Shown here: piece after piece, positions 21,739 to 34,100 of the stretch
How the letters are laid out: every line of letters begins with the position of its first letter
How positions within the stretch are numbered: position 1 is the stretch's first letter
NCBI RefSeq assembly: GCF_002775205.1
Contig: NC_036451.1
Span: 21,562,351-21,626,350 of the forward strand
Length of the DNA stretch: 64,000 bases
Direction: 5' to 3'
DNA from: Xiphophorus maculatus
Lineage: Eukaryota > Chordata > Actinopteri > Cyprinodontiformes > Poeciliidae
Position numbers and translations under genes: made by a program
The notes under the pieces: model-generated
Databases searched by the model: none
The model's input: the letters and a program-made list of their open reading frames with translations, nothing else
What the model was told of the DNA's origin: nothing

Positions 21739-22239
21739 AAGCCTAAATCTTATAAGTCAATTTTCTTTTTCTGTGAGCTAAAAATGATGACTGGAGTTTG
21801 AACCACTCATCATTTGAACCTCAGGTTCTGCTTGAGCTTTTTACAGTGCGCGGTTCTGGCGGGTTGTCGGTTTATTAGCTTTTTTGTGATTTTGCGAACT
21901 GAACAGCTGACGGGTCACCTGCGGGCTGACACAAGCAGATGTCGAAAAAAAATGTCTGACAGATTGGAAGGTACAAAACTATCACTGCACCTGACCTGCA
22001 GGAGCACAACCACCTCTCCAACGCGCAAAAATCGGCACAAAACTAAACCACTAAAGCAGTGCACCCTTTTTTTTTTGTTTTTTACACAAACGATGCTAAA
22101 TAATAAAGACATTGAAGCGAAGCAGTGAGATCCACGGAAAGAGGAGGATTGGTGGGATCTTAGAACTACGGGAGGTTCAAACTCCACTCATCATTTTTAG
22201 CTCACAGAAAAAGCAAACTGACCAATAAGATTTAGGCTT
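21739..22239. repeat. Inverted repeat, 66-bp arms, about 370-bp loop
   Basis: Left arm 21739-21804 (starts aagcctaaatct) pairs with right arm 22174-22239 (ends gatttaggctt) at roughly 88 percent by eye. The interior holds gagctttttac and gcggttctggcgggt, which recur inverted near 27034-27100. Copy 1 has the right arm at 407-472 and only the end of the left arm at 1-37. It looks like a small transposon inserted in the hAT-like repeat. The 104-codon open frame inside it is not supported as a gene. Confidence 0.55.
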
Positions 22240-22286
22240 TGGGTGCCATTTGACCCCCACAGACTCACACTGATGTGCGCTACATA

Positions 22287-23865
22287 CACTGCTCAAAAAA
22301 ATAGAGGGAACACTTAAACAACACAATATAACTCCAAGTAAATCAAACTTCTGTGAAATCAAACTGTCCACTTAGGAAGCAACACTGATTGACAATCAAT
22401 TTCACCTGCTATTGTGCAAATGGAATAGACAACAGGTGGAAATTATTGGCAATTAGCAAGACACACTCAATAAAGGAGTGGTTCTGCAGTTGGGACCACA
22501 GACCACTTCTCAGTACCTATGCTGTCTGGCTGATGTTTTGGTCAGTTTTGAATGTTGGTGGTGCTTTCACACTCGTGGTAGCATGAGACTGACTCCACAA
22601 CCCACACAAGTGGCTCAGGTAGTGCAGCTCATCCAGGATGGCACATCAATGCGAGCTGTGGCAAGAAGGTTTGCTGTGTCTGTCAGGTAGTGTCCAGAGG
22701 CTGGAGGCGCTACCAGGAGACAGGCCAGTACACCAGGAGACGTGGAGGAGGCTGTAGGAGGGCAACAACCCAGCAGCAGGACCACTACCTCCGCCTTTGT
22801 GCAAGAAGGAACAGGAGGAGCACTGCCAGAGCCCTGCAAAATGACCTCCAGCAGGCCACAAATGTGCATGTGTCTGCACAAACGGTTAGAAACCGACTCC
22901 ATGAGGATGGTATGAGGGCCTGACGTCCACAGATGGGGGTTGTGCTCACAGCCCAACACCGTGCAGGACGTTTGGCATTTGCCAGAGAACACCAGGATTG
23001 GCAAATTCGCCACTGGCGCCTTGTGCTCTTCACAGATGAAAGCAGGTTCACACTGAGCACATGTGACAGACGTGACAGAGTCTGGAGACGCCGTGGAGAG
23101 CGGTCTGCTGCCTGCAACATCCTTCAGCATGACCGGTTTGGCAGTGGGTCAGTAATGGTGTGGGGTGGCATTTCTTTGGAGGGCCGCACAGCCCTCCATG
23201 TGCTCGCCAGAGGTAGCCTGACTGCCATTAGGTACCGAGATGAGATCCTCAGACCCCTTGTGAGACCATATGCTGGTGCGGTTGGCCCTGGGTTCCTCCT
23301 AATGCAGGACAATGCTAGACCTCATGTGGCTGGAGTGTGTCAGCAGTTCCTGCAAGATGAAGGCATTGAAGCTATGGACTGGCCAGCCCGTTCCCCAGAC
23401 CTGAATCTGATTGAGCACATCTGGGACATCATGTCTCGCTCCATCCAACAACGTCACGTTGCACCACAGACTGTCCAGGAGTTGGCGGATGCTTTAGTCC
23501 AGGTCTGGGAGGAGATCCCTCAGGAGACCATCCGCCACCTCATCAGGAGCATGCCCAGGCGTTGTAGGGAGGTCATACAGGCACGTGGAGGCCACACACA
23601 ATACTGAGCCTCATTTTGACTTGTTTTAAGGACATTACATTAAAGTTGGATCAGCGTGTAGTGTTATTTCACTTTAATTTTAATTTTGTGGCTCCAAATC
23701 CAGGCCTCCATTGGTTAATAAATTTGATTTCCATTGATGATTTTTGTGTGATTTTGTTGTCAGCACATTCAACTTTGTACAGAACAAAGTATTCAATGAG
23801 AATATTTCTTTCATTCAGATCTAGGATGTGTTATTTGAGTGTTCCCTTTATTTTTTTGAGCAGTG
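22287..23865 (+). mobile_element. Tc1/mariner-like transposon, copy 2
   Basis: A 1579-bp copy of the element at 520-2089, with the same terminal repeats and TA flanks (22285-22286 and 23866-23867). It is 9 bp longer because it keeps a near-tandem gtgacagac/gtgacagag in the transposase that copy 1 has lost. Confidence 0.92.
22583..23607 (+). pseudogene. Broken Tc1-like transposase, copy 2
   Basis: Same gene as at 816-1831 with the same two inactivating lesions: the frameshift leading to TAG at about 22688-22690 and TGA at 22921-22923. The DD34E triad is intact. It keeps the residues DRRDRVW, where copy 1 has DRVW, so copy 2 is probably the ancestral form at this spot. It has N-L-I-E where copy 1 has N-P-I-E next to the catalytic glutamate. 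Confidence 0.9.
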
Positions 23866-24666
23866 TATAAGATGTTTTGGCACAAAAGTACTTTTTCTTC
23901 TCCATAATTTTGTTAATAGTAAACAGGGTTGGATAATAGAAATACAATAACTTTTCTTTTTTTAATTTAAAGGAAAATCTCTCAGTGCATCCAGCTGTAC
24001 AGCTGCTGCTGCAACAATCCAAACTCTCAGTCACTTGTGGGCAATTTAGAATCACACAGAAAAGCTCCAAAAGGGAATCAAACTCAAAACTCTGAACTAA
24101 GAACTTCTGATCACATAATAGCAATTAGCCATAGCTGCCATGGTAAATTATTACTGATAACTACTATCAGTAGTCCCTAACATTAACATGATCAGGCAGC
24201 ATGTAATCATATATAAATATATATGATTACAACACAATGTTTATAGTTTTCAAATGTTTTATGATTACCAGTCTCTAAAAGGTTGGTGACCCCTGATCCC
24301 CTGATCTAAGGAATCTGGGTGAATGGGAAAGACAACGGTATGCTTTAAACTTCTACTTTAATAATTCTGTATTTTCCACTTTTCCTTCTCTAATGTCTCC
24401 TCCCACTTAGTTAATTAAGAAAACAGAGAAATAAATATATGGTAAACTGCTCTAATATTCCCTAAGTAAACATGCTCTGATCTGCATCCAGAAGAGCTTA
24501 GAAAGTTCTCAATTAACTATTGTTCTATTGTCTTTTCTGCAAAGAAAATATCATAAAGCATAACTTATTTTAAATACTTCATGTAAATAGATGCACATTT
24601 AATATGCATGTCTTAAAAGTCTTAACTGTGACATTTGTAAAGCATTTCTTGAGGAAACAATGATAG

Positions 24667-25680
24667 TTCCCCTCTCTGCTGTCTCTATCCCCAAACATCC
24701 TGGTACCAGCAACCCCCCAAGCTCCCCTCTCTGCTGTCGCTAACCCCAAACATCCTGGTACCAGCAACCCCCCAAGCTCCCCTCTCTGCTGGCGCTATCC
24801 CCAACATCCTGGTACCAGCAACCCCCCAAGCTCCCATCTCTGCTGTCGCTATCCCCAAACATCCTGGTACCAGCAACCCCCCAAGCTCCCCTCTCTGCTG
24901 TCGCTATCCCCAAACATCCTGGTACCAGCAACCCCCCAAGCTCCCCTCTCTGCTGGCGCTATCCCCAACATCCTGGTACCAGCAACCCCCCAAGCTCCCA
25001 TCTCTGCTGTCGCTATCCCCAAACATCCTGGTACCAGCAACCCCCCAAGCTCCCCTCTCTGCTGTCTCTATCCCCAAACATCCTGGTACCAGCAACCCCC
25101 CAAGCTCCCATCTCTGCTGTCGCTATCCCCAAACATCCTGGTACCAGCAACCCCCCAAGCTCCCCACTCTGCTGTCGCTATGCCCAAACATCCTGGTACC
25201 AGCAACCCCCCAAGCTCCCCTCTCTGCTGGCGCTATCCCCAAACATCCTGGTACCAGCAACCCCCCAAGCTCCCCTCTCTGCTGTCTCTATCCCCAAACA
25301 TCCTGGTACCAGCAACCCCCCAAGCTCCCCACTCTGCTGTCGCTATCCCCAAACATCCTGGTACCAGCAACCCCCCAAGCTCCCCACTCTGCTGTCGCTA
25401 TCCCCAAACATCCTGGTACCAGCAACCCCCCAAGCTCCCCTCTCTGCTGTCGCTATCCCCAAACATCGTGGTACCAGCAACCCCCCAAGCTCCCCTCTCT
25501 GCTGGCGCTATCCCCAAACATCCTGGTACCAGCAACCCCCCAAGCTCCCCTCTCTGCTGGCGCTATCCCCAAACATCCTGGTACCAGCAACCCCCCAAGC
25601 TCCCCTCTCTGCTGTCGCTATCCCCAAACATCTTGGTACCAGCAACCCCCCAAGCTCCCCTCTCTACTGTTGCTAACCCC
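24667..25680. repeat. 55-bp minisatellite, copy 2 (18 units plus partial)
   Basis: Same array as at 2891-3796 but with 18 full units over 988 bp; two units are 54 bp through loss of one A in ccccaaac. The order of unit variants differs from copy 1, so the array has changed since the block duplicated, as expected of a variable-number tandem repeat. Confidence 0.95.
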
Positions 25681-25717
25681 ATACTTACTTCCAGTGACCT
25701 GAAATTTTTGTCAGTAA

Positions 25718-26314
25718 TTAAAAAATCCAGGGTGGCACCCAGTTCCTCAGCGTTCCCGAATTATATATGTCAACAAAAACACGCCCAACTCTCTGGAATA
25801 TATTCGGTTTTGGTGTTTCTTCCTCCTGGGGTTGATCAATTTGTGGCTCAATCTTGTTTTTTTCCACCCTGGATTCCATTCTGTCTATCTTGATTTTTAA
25901 AGACACGATCTGCTTATTCAATTCCTCGTTCTCCCTAGTAACCCAGAGCAGTCTTTCAGTCTTTTCTTTTAAAGCATTTTCCGCATCAATTTTTGCCGTG
26001 GCCCGCTTCCGTTCTAGTTTTAATTTCAATTGTTGCATGTTGCAATAATCATTTTGCATTCCTTTAATTGTTGTCCTCGCTTCCTCCAATTCCAAATTAA
26101 TTTTAACAATTTGTTTTTTATAAAACTGATTCGAATGTATGAGTAGGTTATTTTCTGCATGCCAATTTGCTGGGTCATCAGTCCTGTTCAGTCTCTCCAG
26201 TTTCCTCTTCAGAAGCTGTGCTATTTTCTGAAGCTGTTCATTTTCCCTGTTCAGCTTCACCTGGTTCTCTGAGAGACTCTCTAACTTTCTTAATATGAAA
26301 TCTTTCTCCGCCAT
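25718..26314 (-). CDS. Unrecognised coiled-coil ORF, 198 aa, copy 2
   Basis: Second copy of the ORF at 3834-4430, same length and limits. Two base changes separate them, both amino-acid changing (QKIEQLL in copy 1, QKIAQLL here; LLIRSNQ in copy 1, LLIHSNQ here). No stop or frameshift has arisen in either, which is compatible with recent duplication alone and does not prove selection. Start context and upstream sites are as in copy 1. Function unknown. Confidence 0.5.
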   Translation of the reverse strand: MAEKDFILRKLESLSENQVKLNRENEQLQKIAQLLKRKLERLNRTDDPANWHAENNLLIHSNQFYKKQIVKINLELEEARTTIKGMQNDYCNMQQLKLKLERKRATAKIDAENALKEKTERLLWVTRENEELNKQIVSLKIKIDRMESRVEKNKIEPQIDQPQEEETPKPNIFQRVGRVFVDIYNSGTLRNWVPPWIF

Positions 26315-26390
26315 TGTTTCTTTCTCGTTCGAACCTTAAACTGCAAATGAATTTCTCTGTGGAATCTGGGAATACAAAGACAGTCACCAG

Positions 26391-26432
26391 TGATGTCACA
26401 AACAGGATGTGTGACATCACAGTTTGACATCA
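26391..26432 (-). promoter_or_regulatory. Cluster of three CRE/ATF-like sites, copy 2
   Basis: Identical to the cluster at 4507-4548: sites at 26391-26398, 26412-26419 and 26425-26432, upstream of the coiled-coil ATG at 26314. Confidence 0.35.
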
Positions 26433-28314
26433 TAGCCACAAGAAGTCTGTTGGGTGTGGGGGAAAAGGGGGGATGTTTTTTAGAAAAAAAAAAACTTTAT
26501 TAACACTGTATGACGACAGAGAGAAACATTTGTTCTGCCTCAAGAATAAACAAATACAGATAAACATGTTCAAGAAAAAGAAAACGCTAAAGGGCTTCGG
26601 TTCCCAACTGTACATTCAAAGCAATACAGATTTCAATTGTTTTAATATCTATTTTTTGTCTTTGATAGTCGGGATATAAAACTTAACTTCATGGTAAAAT
26701 GCAGCAAGGCATGGCTTCCCCTACCTGGAACAGTGAATATGATATTTAGCTAGTGACAATAAAGGATTTATCAGAAACTCTGAATTGTTGAGCTTCTAGT
26801 GAGGCCAAGTAAGAATCTTCCCATAACAGCATAAATTGTGCTTCTATGTTGTTGTGGATAAAGTCACATGTATTGCTAACTAAGGCTAGGCGCCTGACTA
26901 CAAATATGGTAATAGGCAGTCAGAAAGGTTCGGCTGAGGAGCCCGAGTGTGAATAAAACACCAAGAGACATGTAGTAAGTTTAAGTTATTGTATTCAAGC
27001 TTACAGTTTTGCATAAATGTATGGACTAGTTCGGCAAACATCAAAGAAGCTCATAAACCGACGACCCACCAGAACCGCACACGGTAAAAAGCTCTGCCGG
27101 GATCCAAACAACCGCTCTTAGAACTACGGGAGGTTCAAACTCCTGTCATTCATTTTTATGTCGTGTCTCCCAGTCCTCCCTCATCGCCCCCTGGTGGTCC
27201 CAGTGCTCCCTTGTCCCTTCTCAAGTCAGTCACTGCTCTCCTTATGCATTGCTATGGGCAGGCCCCAATTATCTTGAGACATTTTATTTAAATTGAATGG
27301 AAACAAAAATCAAAGAAGGCAAAACGTATATATGTATCACCACATGCTTTTTGAGGAATTAGGAAGCAGAAAAAAGCTTCTGATCCCAGCAAACAAAGAG
27401 GGCTGAGACTTCAGAGAGGACCAGCAGCAAGTTCTATACCTATACCAACTTATACCAAGTTGTATTACCTATGCTGAAAAGTTTTCTAAAAAAAGACACA
27501 CAGATGCAGACTATTCAGGCCATAACTTCTTCTGTTTGACAGTTTTTTTTTCCATAGTGTTTCACAGTTGTTGCTTTAAGTTTTATCGTGACTCTGCTTC
27601 TTGTCTTCTACATAATAAAGAGATAAATACATGAATAAGCAAATTAATAAAATTTGCATCACTTCACTAAGAGAGCAATAATGTTAACGTACAATGTTTT
27701 TTGTGAGCCATATGAGCCAAGAGCTGCCTGCTTTTTCCTATCTTTTACTCATGTTGGTTTATCTGACGCCCCATTAAAGGTAGATTCAAATGTGAAGTTA
27801 AAAATTTTCTGAAACATCAACTTCCGTCAAATCTATATGTAGGCTATTTCTCATTTGCAATACATCCTGTTACATACTTTGCACGTGCCTTAGAATGAAT
27901 GATGTACAATTGACAGTGTGATGCCATCATTTTTTTTTCTTATGACATACTTAATTGTTGCTTGACCAATTAAATTTGAGCCAGCTGGCATTACAAACTA
28001 ACTTAATTGTAATACAACTGGGATTGAATTGGAATGTATGTAACCTGTCTTTACAGCTAGATTGATTTGAAAAATTTGTTTCTATATGAAATAGAAATGT
28101 TTGTTTTGATATGTCTTGTTGTAAACCAGCTCTGTATAAATAAACTCAGTAATTTGACTACGAAACGTTGCCGTTTTAGGAAAGCAGACCGATGCAAAAA
28201 GGTTTATCCAAAACTTGAGGTCATCCATCATCGACGGCCTGCTTGTGTGCATCCATGCAGGCAAAATCACACTTGCAGCTCTTTAACTAACTGTGTCATG
28301 TACATGCGTGATTT

Positions 28315-29518
28315 AGAGACAGACTTTAAACAGAGGCACTCAGGATCATTAAACTCAGTGGATGCTGCGTTTTGCCTTTAGCACATCCCATGACAACACA
28401 ATTTTGTCAACTCCTTTGCATAACCTTTTTTGTTGCTGTAGTAATTGCTGATTAAGAGTCTGTTAGAAAAACAAGAATAAGTCGAGTGTGGAGGTTGAAA
28501 CTGAGAGACACCGTAAGAGGATGGCAAAGGAAAGAAAAGAAATTGATACCTCAATTGATACCTCTTTAGAAATGTGCCCCCATTTTGATTCTGACATGTT
28601 ACATAAACCACCGTCTGGTCTGAAAAATGTCTTGAAAAGATTTCCGCTGAATCTATTGAAACAGAAACAGCACATAAAAACAGAGACAAATAAAGGAATT
28701 CAAGTTATGAGGGGATGTGAGGTAATGGGTTGTTTTTCTTGCTGGTCTGACTGAATTTTTAGAATGGAAAATAAGACAAAAAACTGAAGAAAAATAAATT
28801 AAAATACACCCTCAAGTCCCTCAAGGTCAACAGGAGAATCATCAGCTAATCACCAATGGTTGTTTATATCAATTAAATTTAATCATAACTGCCAGAGATT
28901 GAACATAGTTTGCTCACAAAAAACGACATTTGAAATTTATGCTTTTGTGAACTAAAAGTGCATACATACAGTACTTATAATACATCATATATCACTAATG
29001 AAGCCGCAGAAGCCCTTTGTGTCTGTTACAAGTGTAATTTAGTCAGGGTGAGACTCTAATATGAGAGAAGTAAGATAAAGCATTAGAAGGAGTCTGGAAA
29101 AGAAAAAAAGGAGTTTTTAAATAAATAAAATGGCACACATTGCAGTTCTTGTAACATCTAGGTTTTTTTCAAAATTCTGCTCAATGGTTTTGGCTCAAAT
29201 AAGACTATAAAAATGTTGACATGCTGTAATTGTTTATATTGTCTGCTCTTTTTAAAGCAACCATATAATGACAACCCTTCTCACATCTACTATTTCCTTG
29301 AACTTTCCTCCACAGTTCTCTGAACTCCTTACAAGTTCAGTATATATTTATGAAGTTCCTTTAATCCAGTAAGACCCACTGCTGTAAAATCACATCTTTA
29401 TTTCAAACTGCAAAAATTCCAAGTTTTGACTTTTCTATGTGTACATACTTGTGTACATATGTAAATTTTGTGCAACTTGTGTACATATGTAATTTTTGTG
29501 CAACACTACAAAGCAAAA
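28315..29518. other. Intergenic DNA, no gene seen
   Basis: Unique-looking AT-rich sequence right of block copy 2. An 88-codon frame at 28488-28754 has no family features and overlaps opposite-strand frames, so I do not call it. Confidence 0.4.
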
Positions 29519-29965
29519 TACAGTGCTGCTTGAAAGTTTGTGAACCACCCGAATATGGTCATTATTTTCTAAAGAAAAATTATAATAATCATGTGAAATG
29601 AACATCCAAATCTCAAATTGTAAAGCAAACCTTCCAAATAAGGGAAACAAAGAAAAAAGGATACATGTTTTCATTATTTATTCAACAAAAGTATTTTATC
29701 TGTCAAAAAACTGAAAATCTGGAAAGTGCAAAAGTATGTGAACTCTTTCAGTTAGTACCTTGTGGCTCCTCCTTTTGCAGTCATTACTTCAACTAAACGT
29801 CTTCTATAACCACAAACGAGTGTCTCACATCTGCTTTATGGGATTTTTGTCCACTCCTCCTTGCAGATCTCTGCCAGTTGAGTGAGGTTAGGGGGACATC
29901 TGGCATGTACTGCCCGTTTCAGATCTTGGCACAGCATTTGCTCAGCTTTTTGGCATTACTCTGTC
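29519..29965 (-). mobile_element. Tc1-like element fragment
   Basis: Begins tacagtgctgcttgaaagtt, a Tc1-type terminal sequence, followed by aaagtatgtgaactctttca and a degraded region ending near ctcagctttttggc. The other end is missing and no transposase frame remains. Confidence 0.55.
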
Positions 29966-30615
29966 AAAAAGCATTTTTTAAAAATATATATCAAACGGTA
30001 ATAAACTCAAGCAATTTAGCAGAAACGTGAAGGTTTTGGATCAAAGCTGATAGCTTTTTTTTTTGTTTGTTTTTTTGTTTTTGGTACTAATCATAAATTC
30101 TTCCACTTTGACAAAAAAACCTCGAATAAAACTAACCCCGCAGCATGACACCACCACCCCCGTGTTTCTCCGCGGACGTGCTTTTCTGTCAGTGACGTTC
30201 TGCGTGGCAAACAAACAAAGCAATCTGCAACTGTGTTTCAAAAAGTTTCCTCTCGTAAAGCACGTTCTCAAACAAGATAGTGGGAGTATTTTTAAAACAC
30301 GCAAACGCCTCAAACCCGAGAGCATCGTGTCTAAATTAAAATTTAAAAAAAAATTAAAAAGCGACTAAGTCATAAAATATCTTATCAATAACTCTCATCT
30401 TTTAAATGTTCGCCTTTTAGCTTCTATGTCGTGTCGCTATCTCTCCTACAGGTTGTTGTTGCCAGCAGCATGATTAATGATTGTTTAATGTAGCGGGTAT
30501 TAAAGCGTTTCCCAGCCCAGGAAGTCTGTTTACTTTTCCTCCCTGTCTCTGTGAAGAAGCAAAGGTTCAGTCTGCAGTGGAAGCTCCAGGTTGCGCTCCA
30601 CCCACTGCGTGCAGT

Positions 30616-30624
30616 TATATAAAA
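30616..30624 (+). promoter_or_regulatory. TATA box of FMO gene B (predicted)
   Basis: TATATAAAA lies about 0.5 kb upstream of the first coding exon. A short non-coding exon could run from about 30645 to 30667, ending before the donor gtacgc, and join the acceptor gatcag at 31103, which is 9 bp before the ATG. This is inferred from signal spacing only. Confidence 0.4.
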
Positions 30625-31112
30625 CAGCAAGGAAACCGGTTTCCTCCTGTCGAACCAAAAAAAAAAAGGTACGCCATTTAAGATCACTTTTTGGCACTTT
30701 TAGCGGAGAATGAATGTTGTGTTTCTTGCCAATGAAAGCGCCAAAAAATGAAGCTTCGGAGCAGCAGCAGTTGTTGTTTTGCCTTGAAACTCTCGGGGAG
30801 GGAGGAGCGTCACGCTTTGCGCTCTTTTCGATTAGATATGGAAAAAAATAAAATAAATAATAATAATAATAATGTAAAAGTTGTTTTTAATTTGTTTGGT
30901 GACTCTTGAATCGTTTAATCAAGTGTTTTGACGTAGGAGGTGTGTGTAAGACTTTTTGGGGGGTTAAAAAGAAAAAAAACAAACAAACTTGGAACTATAA
31001 GATCAAGCAGAGTTAAAATGCAGCTACGTGACGTGCGTCGCTGCACGGATGCAGCGTGGATGTTCCGCGGGGTAATAGTGGTTTCTTTCTCCCCGACGAT
31101 CAGAGCTGAAGC

Positions 31113-34100
31113 ATGAGTCGTCGCGTGGCCGTGGTCGGAGCGGGGAGTTCGGGTCTGGCCTGCATGAAATGCTGCCTGGACGAGGGGCTGGAGCCCGTCT
31201 GCTTCGAGAGCAGCGATGACATCGGAGGTCTCTGGAGGTTTAAGGTCGGTGCACGCATTTTGAAGCGAGGGTCGCCTCGGTTAATCAGAATATCAAATGC
31301 ATGTTTTTTTTTTCTGGAGGGGTAGTGAGTTCAGTACAGTAGGTTCATTACACATAAAGCGATATCCATTCCAAGGGTCGTTTATTCTTTCTTACAGGAC
31401 ATGAAGCCCCCAAAGTTCAACTTTTCAGAGAATTAAAATTTGATACAAGACTAAAAAAACATCTTCAAGAACTGCCCCGTGAAGGGTAATAGTCGAGCTG
31501 TATGTTCAGAGAGCTGTGAGCATATAGCTGGGAAGTTCAGTGGAAGGAAAAACTACACGAGCATTCCTTGTGATATTCCCATTGATAACCGCATTTCTTG
31601 CAAAATTGTAAAGCAAAATCGGATCATTTATGTGTAACATTTTAATTGGAAATCAATGTCCCAGGAGTCTGATGGAAGAGGGGGAAGTGGCGAAGCATCT
31701 AAGTGGGTGGAAAGAACAGTTTGGGGTTCCATCTCATTTTCAAATTTTCTGAAAGATTTTAATTTGGGTTTTCATTAGCAATAAGACGGAATGATTTAGA
31801 TTATCAAAGCTATATGCTTAAAGTTGAACTTTTTTGAGTGGAGATGCAGCTGTACTGTCACAACATATAGGGCTTAATGGACTTTGCTTAAGCCCCAGCT
31901 GTGTGTCGCTGCAGGAGAATCCAGAGCCGGACCGCGCCAGCATCTACAATTCACTCATCATCAACACCTCCAAGGAGATGATGTGCTACAGCGACTTCCC
32001 CATCCCTGCACACTTTCCGAACTACATGCACAACGCTCTCATCTTGGACTACTTTCGGATGTACGCGGACCACTTCCAGCTCACCAAGCACATCCGCTTA
32101 CACGTAAGGACGCAACTGCCAACGCCAGGCTTCCGCCTCCAGCGCGTGCGATCGGTCTCCGTGGCCGACCGTTTCTGTCTCTCTGTTTCCCCAGACCCGC
32201 GTCGTGAACATAAAGAGGAGATCCGACTTTTCCCGTTCGGGACAGTGGGATGTTGAAACGGAGAACAAGGACGGCAAAAAGGAGAAGCACATTTTTGACG
32301 CTGTAATGATCTGCATCGGACATCACTGCCACCCTCACCTGCCTCTCCATGACTTCCCTGGTAACGCCTCGGAAAAGTTTTACACCCTTTCAACTGTTTC
32401 ACATTTGTAGTGGCAACAACAAACTTCGGTGTACTTTAGCTGATGCACCACTAGAGCATATTTGTGAAGAGAAATGAAAAAGGAAATATGGTTTTTCTGT
32501 TTTTCGCAGGTGGAAAACTCTGAAAAGTGTGGTGTGCATTTGTATTCACCCCCACTTTATGCTGTTACCCCTAAATCAGTCAAATCCACTGCAACCAGTT
32601 GCCTTCACAGGCACCAATGTTGTAAATATCCTTCCTGTCTGGCAGAGTTAGGTTTTAAAACACAATCCAAAGCTCCAAAGATCTCCCATCATCTGAAAGT
32701 AGCCGTAATGCGGCACAAGTCCAAGCTAAATGCGGGTCAGTCCTGGAGGAAAACCTGCTGGAGTCTGTGCAGTCAGCACTACTTAGCATCGGTCTGTCAT
32801 GTAAAATCCTGATAACACACGTTGAAGTTTGTGTCTGCTCTGTAACAAAAGGTTTACAGAGGAACAAAGAAAAAGGATAACTCTGTTCAAGGCAGAGAAC
32901 ATATAAATATCCTTGTTTTTATGCAACACCTGCTGTGGTATGTTGACCACAATTGCAAAACCTAGCAACCTTTGAAACAGCTCAGCTTATCGTGCTGTGG
33001 TAACTCTTTACTGAACAGTGTGGTTTATTATTAGCAACAACACCCAGCAATATTATAGTGTCTGCAATCTGCAACCACCTAGCTAAGGGACAGTTTTTAT
33101 CTAACCCACCTCCCTCTCACCTTCGACCCCTTGCAAACACACTCACACCCATTCGCTGGACTTTAAAACTGCTAGACGTTTGCAACGGGGCCCACTGCTT
33201 TATGCCAATGCCGCTACTGTCGCTTTCGCACTTTATCATTTGCATAAAATGCCTAGAAGTGTAATTTCAACTCTCAGTACAAACTTGTTTTAATTTATCT
33301 CTTATATTCTTCTGAGTTTTGCCCCTTTTTATCGTTTCTCCATATACATGTATATGTATTTTTTTCTATATCACAAATTAGACCACTGCAATTTTGTTAT
33401 TTTCTAGCAACATAATGACAAATAAAAACCTTCTGTCTTTATCTCAGGCATCGAGACTTTCAAGGGAGAGTATTTCCACAGCAGAGACTACAAGACTCCA
33501 GAGCAGTGGAGAAACAAGAAGGCGGTGGTGATCGGAATAGGAAACTCCGGTGGAGACATTGCAGTGGAACTGAGCAGATTCGCCAAGCAGGTGGGACTGA
33601 AATCACCTCGGACCTGACTCGTCTCTTTAAACCGAGATGACCTTTATGGAGCTTTCGACTAAAGGCTTTCACATCCACGAATGTTTTCTCATTTTGTCTT
33701 GACACAAGCATAAATTCGGTGTATTTGCTTAGGATTTCAAACGGCAGAGCAACACCGAATAGTTTATGAAGTGAAAGGAAAGTGACGGAAGTTGTGGTTT
33801 TTTTTTTTATAAATCTTTCACACATTAAACTCTGAATCGTTTTATGTGTGCACAAACTCTCGACTAAAAGTGGAGGGTTGGTGCTTGGTTTAGCTAAAAT
33901 TATAACAAAGCAACAAATGTATTTTCCCTTTTGGTTTAAACTTGTAGTGGTATTTCCATGAAGATGACCGCAAAGTGGCAATTTTTTATTTGTTTCTTGT
34001 TTTGGTCCTTCAGGTTTACCTGAGCACTCGAAGGGGGGCCTGGATTCTGAACAGAGTTGGAGACAATGGAATCCCGCGTGATATGGTGTTTACCAGAATG

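Larger units (their letters stand above)
21480..24295. mobile_element. hAT-like repeat, copy 2, with nested Tc1
   Basis: Terminal inverted repeats of 28 bp lie at 21480-21507 (begins caggggtcaccaacc) and 24268-24295; they match at 27 of 28 positions. Sequence just inside also pairs: 21600-21690 resembles the reverse complement of about 24120-24215. The CAGGGGTC-type end is typical of hAT superfamily elements. No 8-bp target duplication is visible (ttttagac on the left, atcccctg on the right), so one flank may have been rearranged. Without the nested Tc1 (1.58 kb) about 1.2 kb remains, with no transposase. Confidence 0.6.
21768..28314. repeat. Duplicated block, copy 2
   Basis: Direct repeat of 1-6428, 21.8 kb downstream and nearly identical. 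It may extend further left, since copy 1 is cut by the window edge. It differs mainly by 9 extra bases in the transposase (near 23070), two more minisatellite units, and two base changes in the coiled-coil ORF, both amino-acid changing. It ends 2.8 kb before FMO gene B, as copy 1 ends 2.9 kb before the first visible exon of FMO gene A, but the sequences just beyond the two right ends are unrelated. The FMO genes themselves are far more diverged than the block, so block and genes were not duplicated together recently. Confidence 0.93.

Noticed and set aside
24667-25680. CRISPR-like regular repeat array
   Set aside because: The units are contiguous with no unique spacers and the genome is a vertebrate. 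It is a minisatellite.
28488-28754. 88-codon charged frame
   Set aside because: Composition is that of AT-rich DNA and two opposite-strand frames overlap it. No support.
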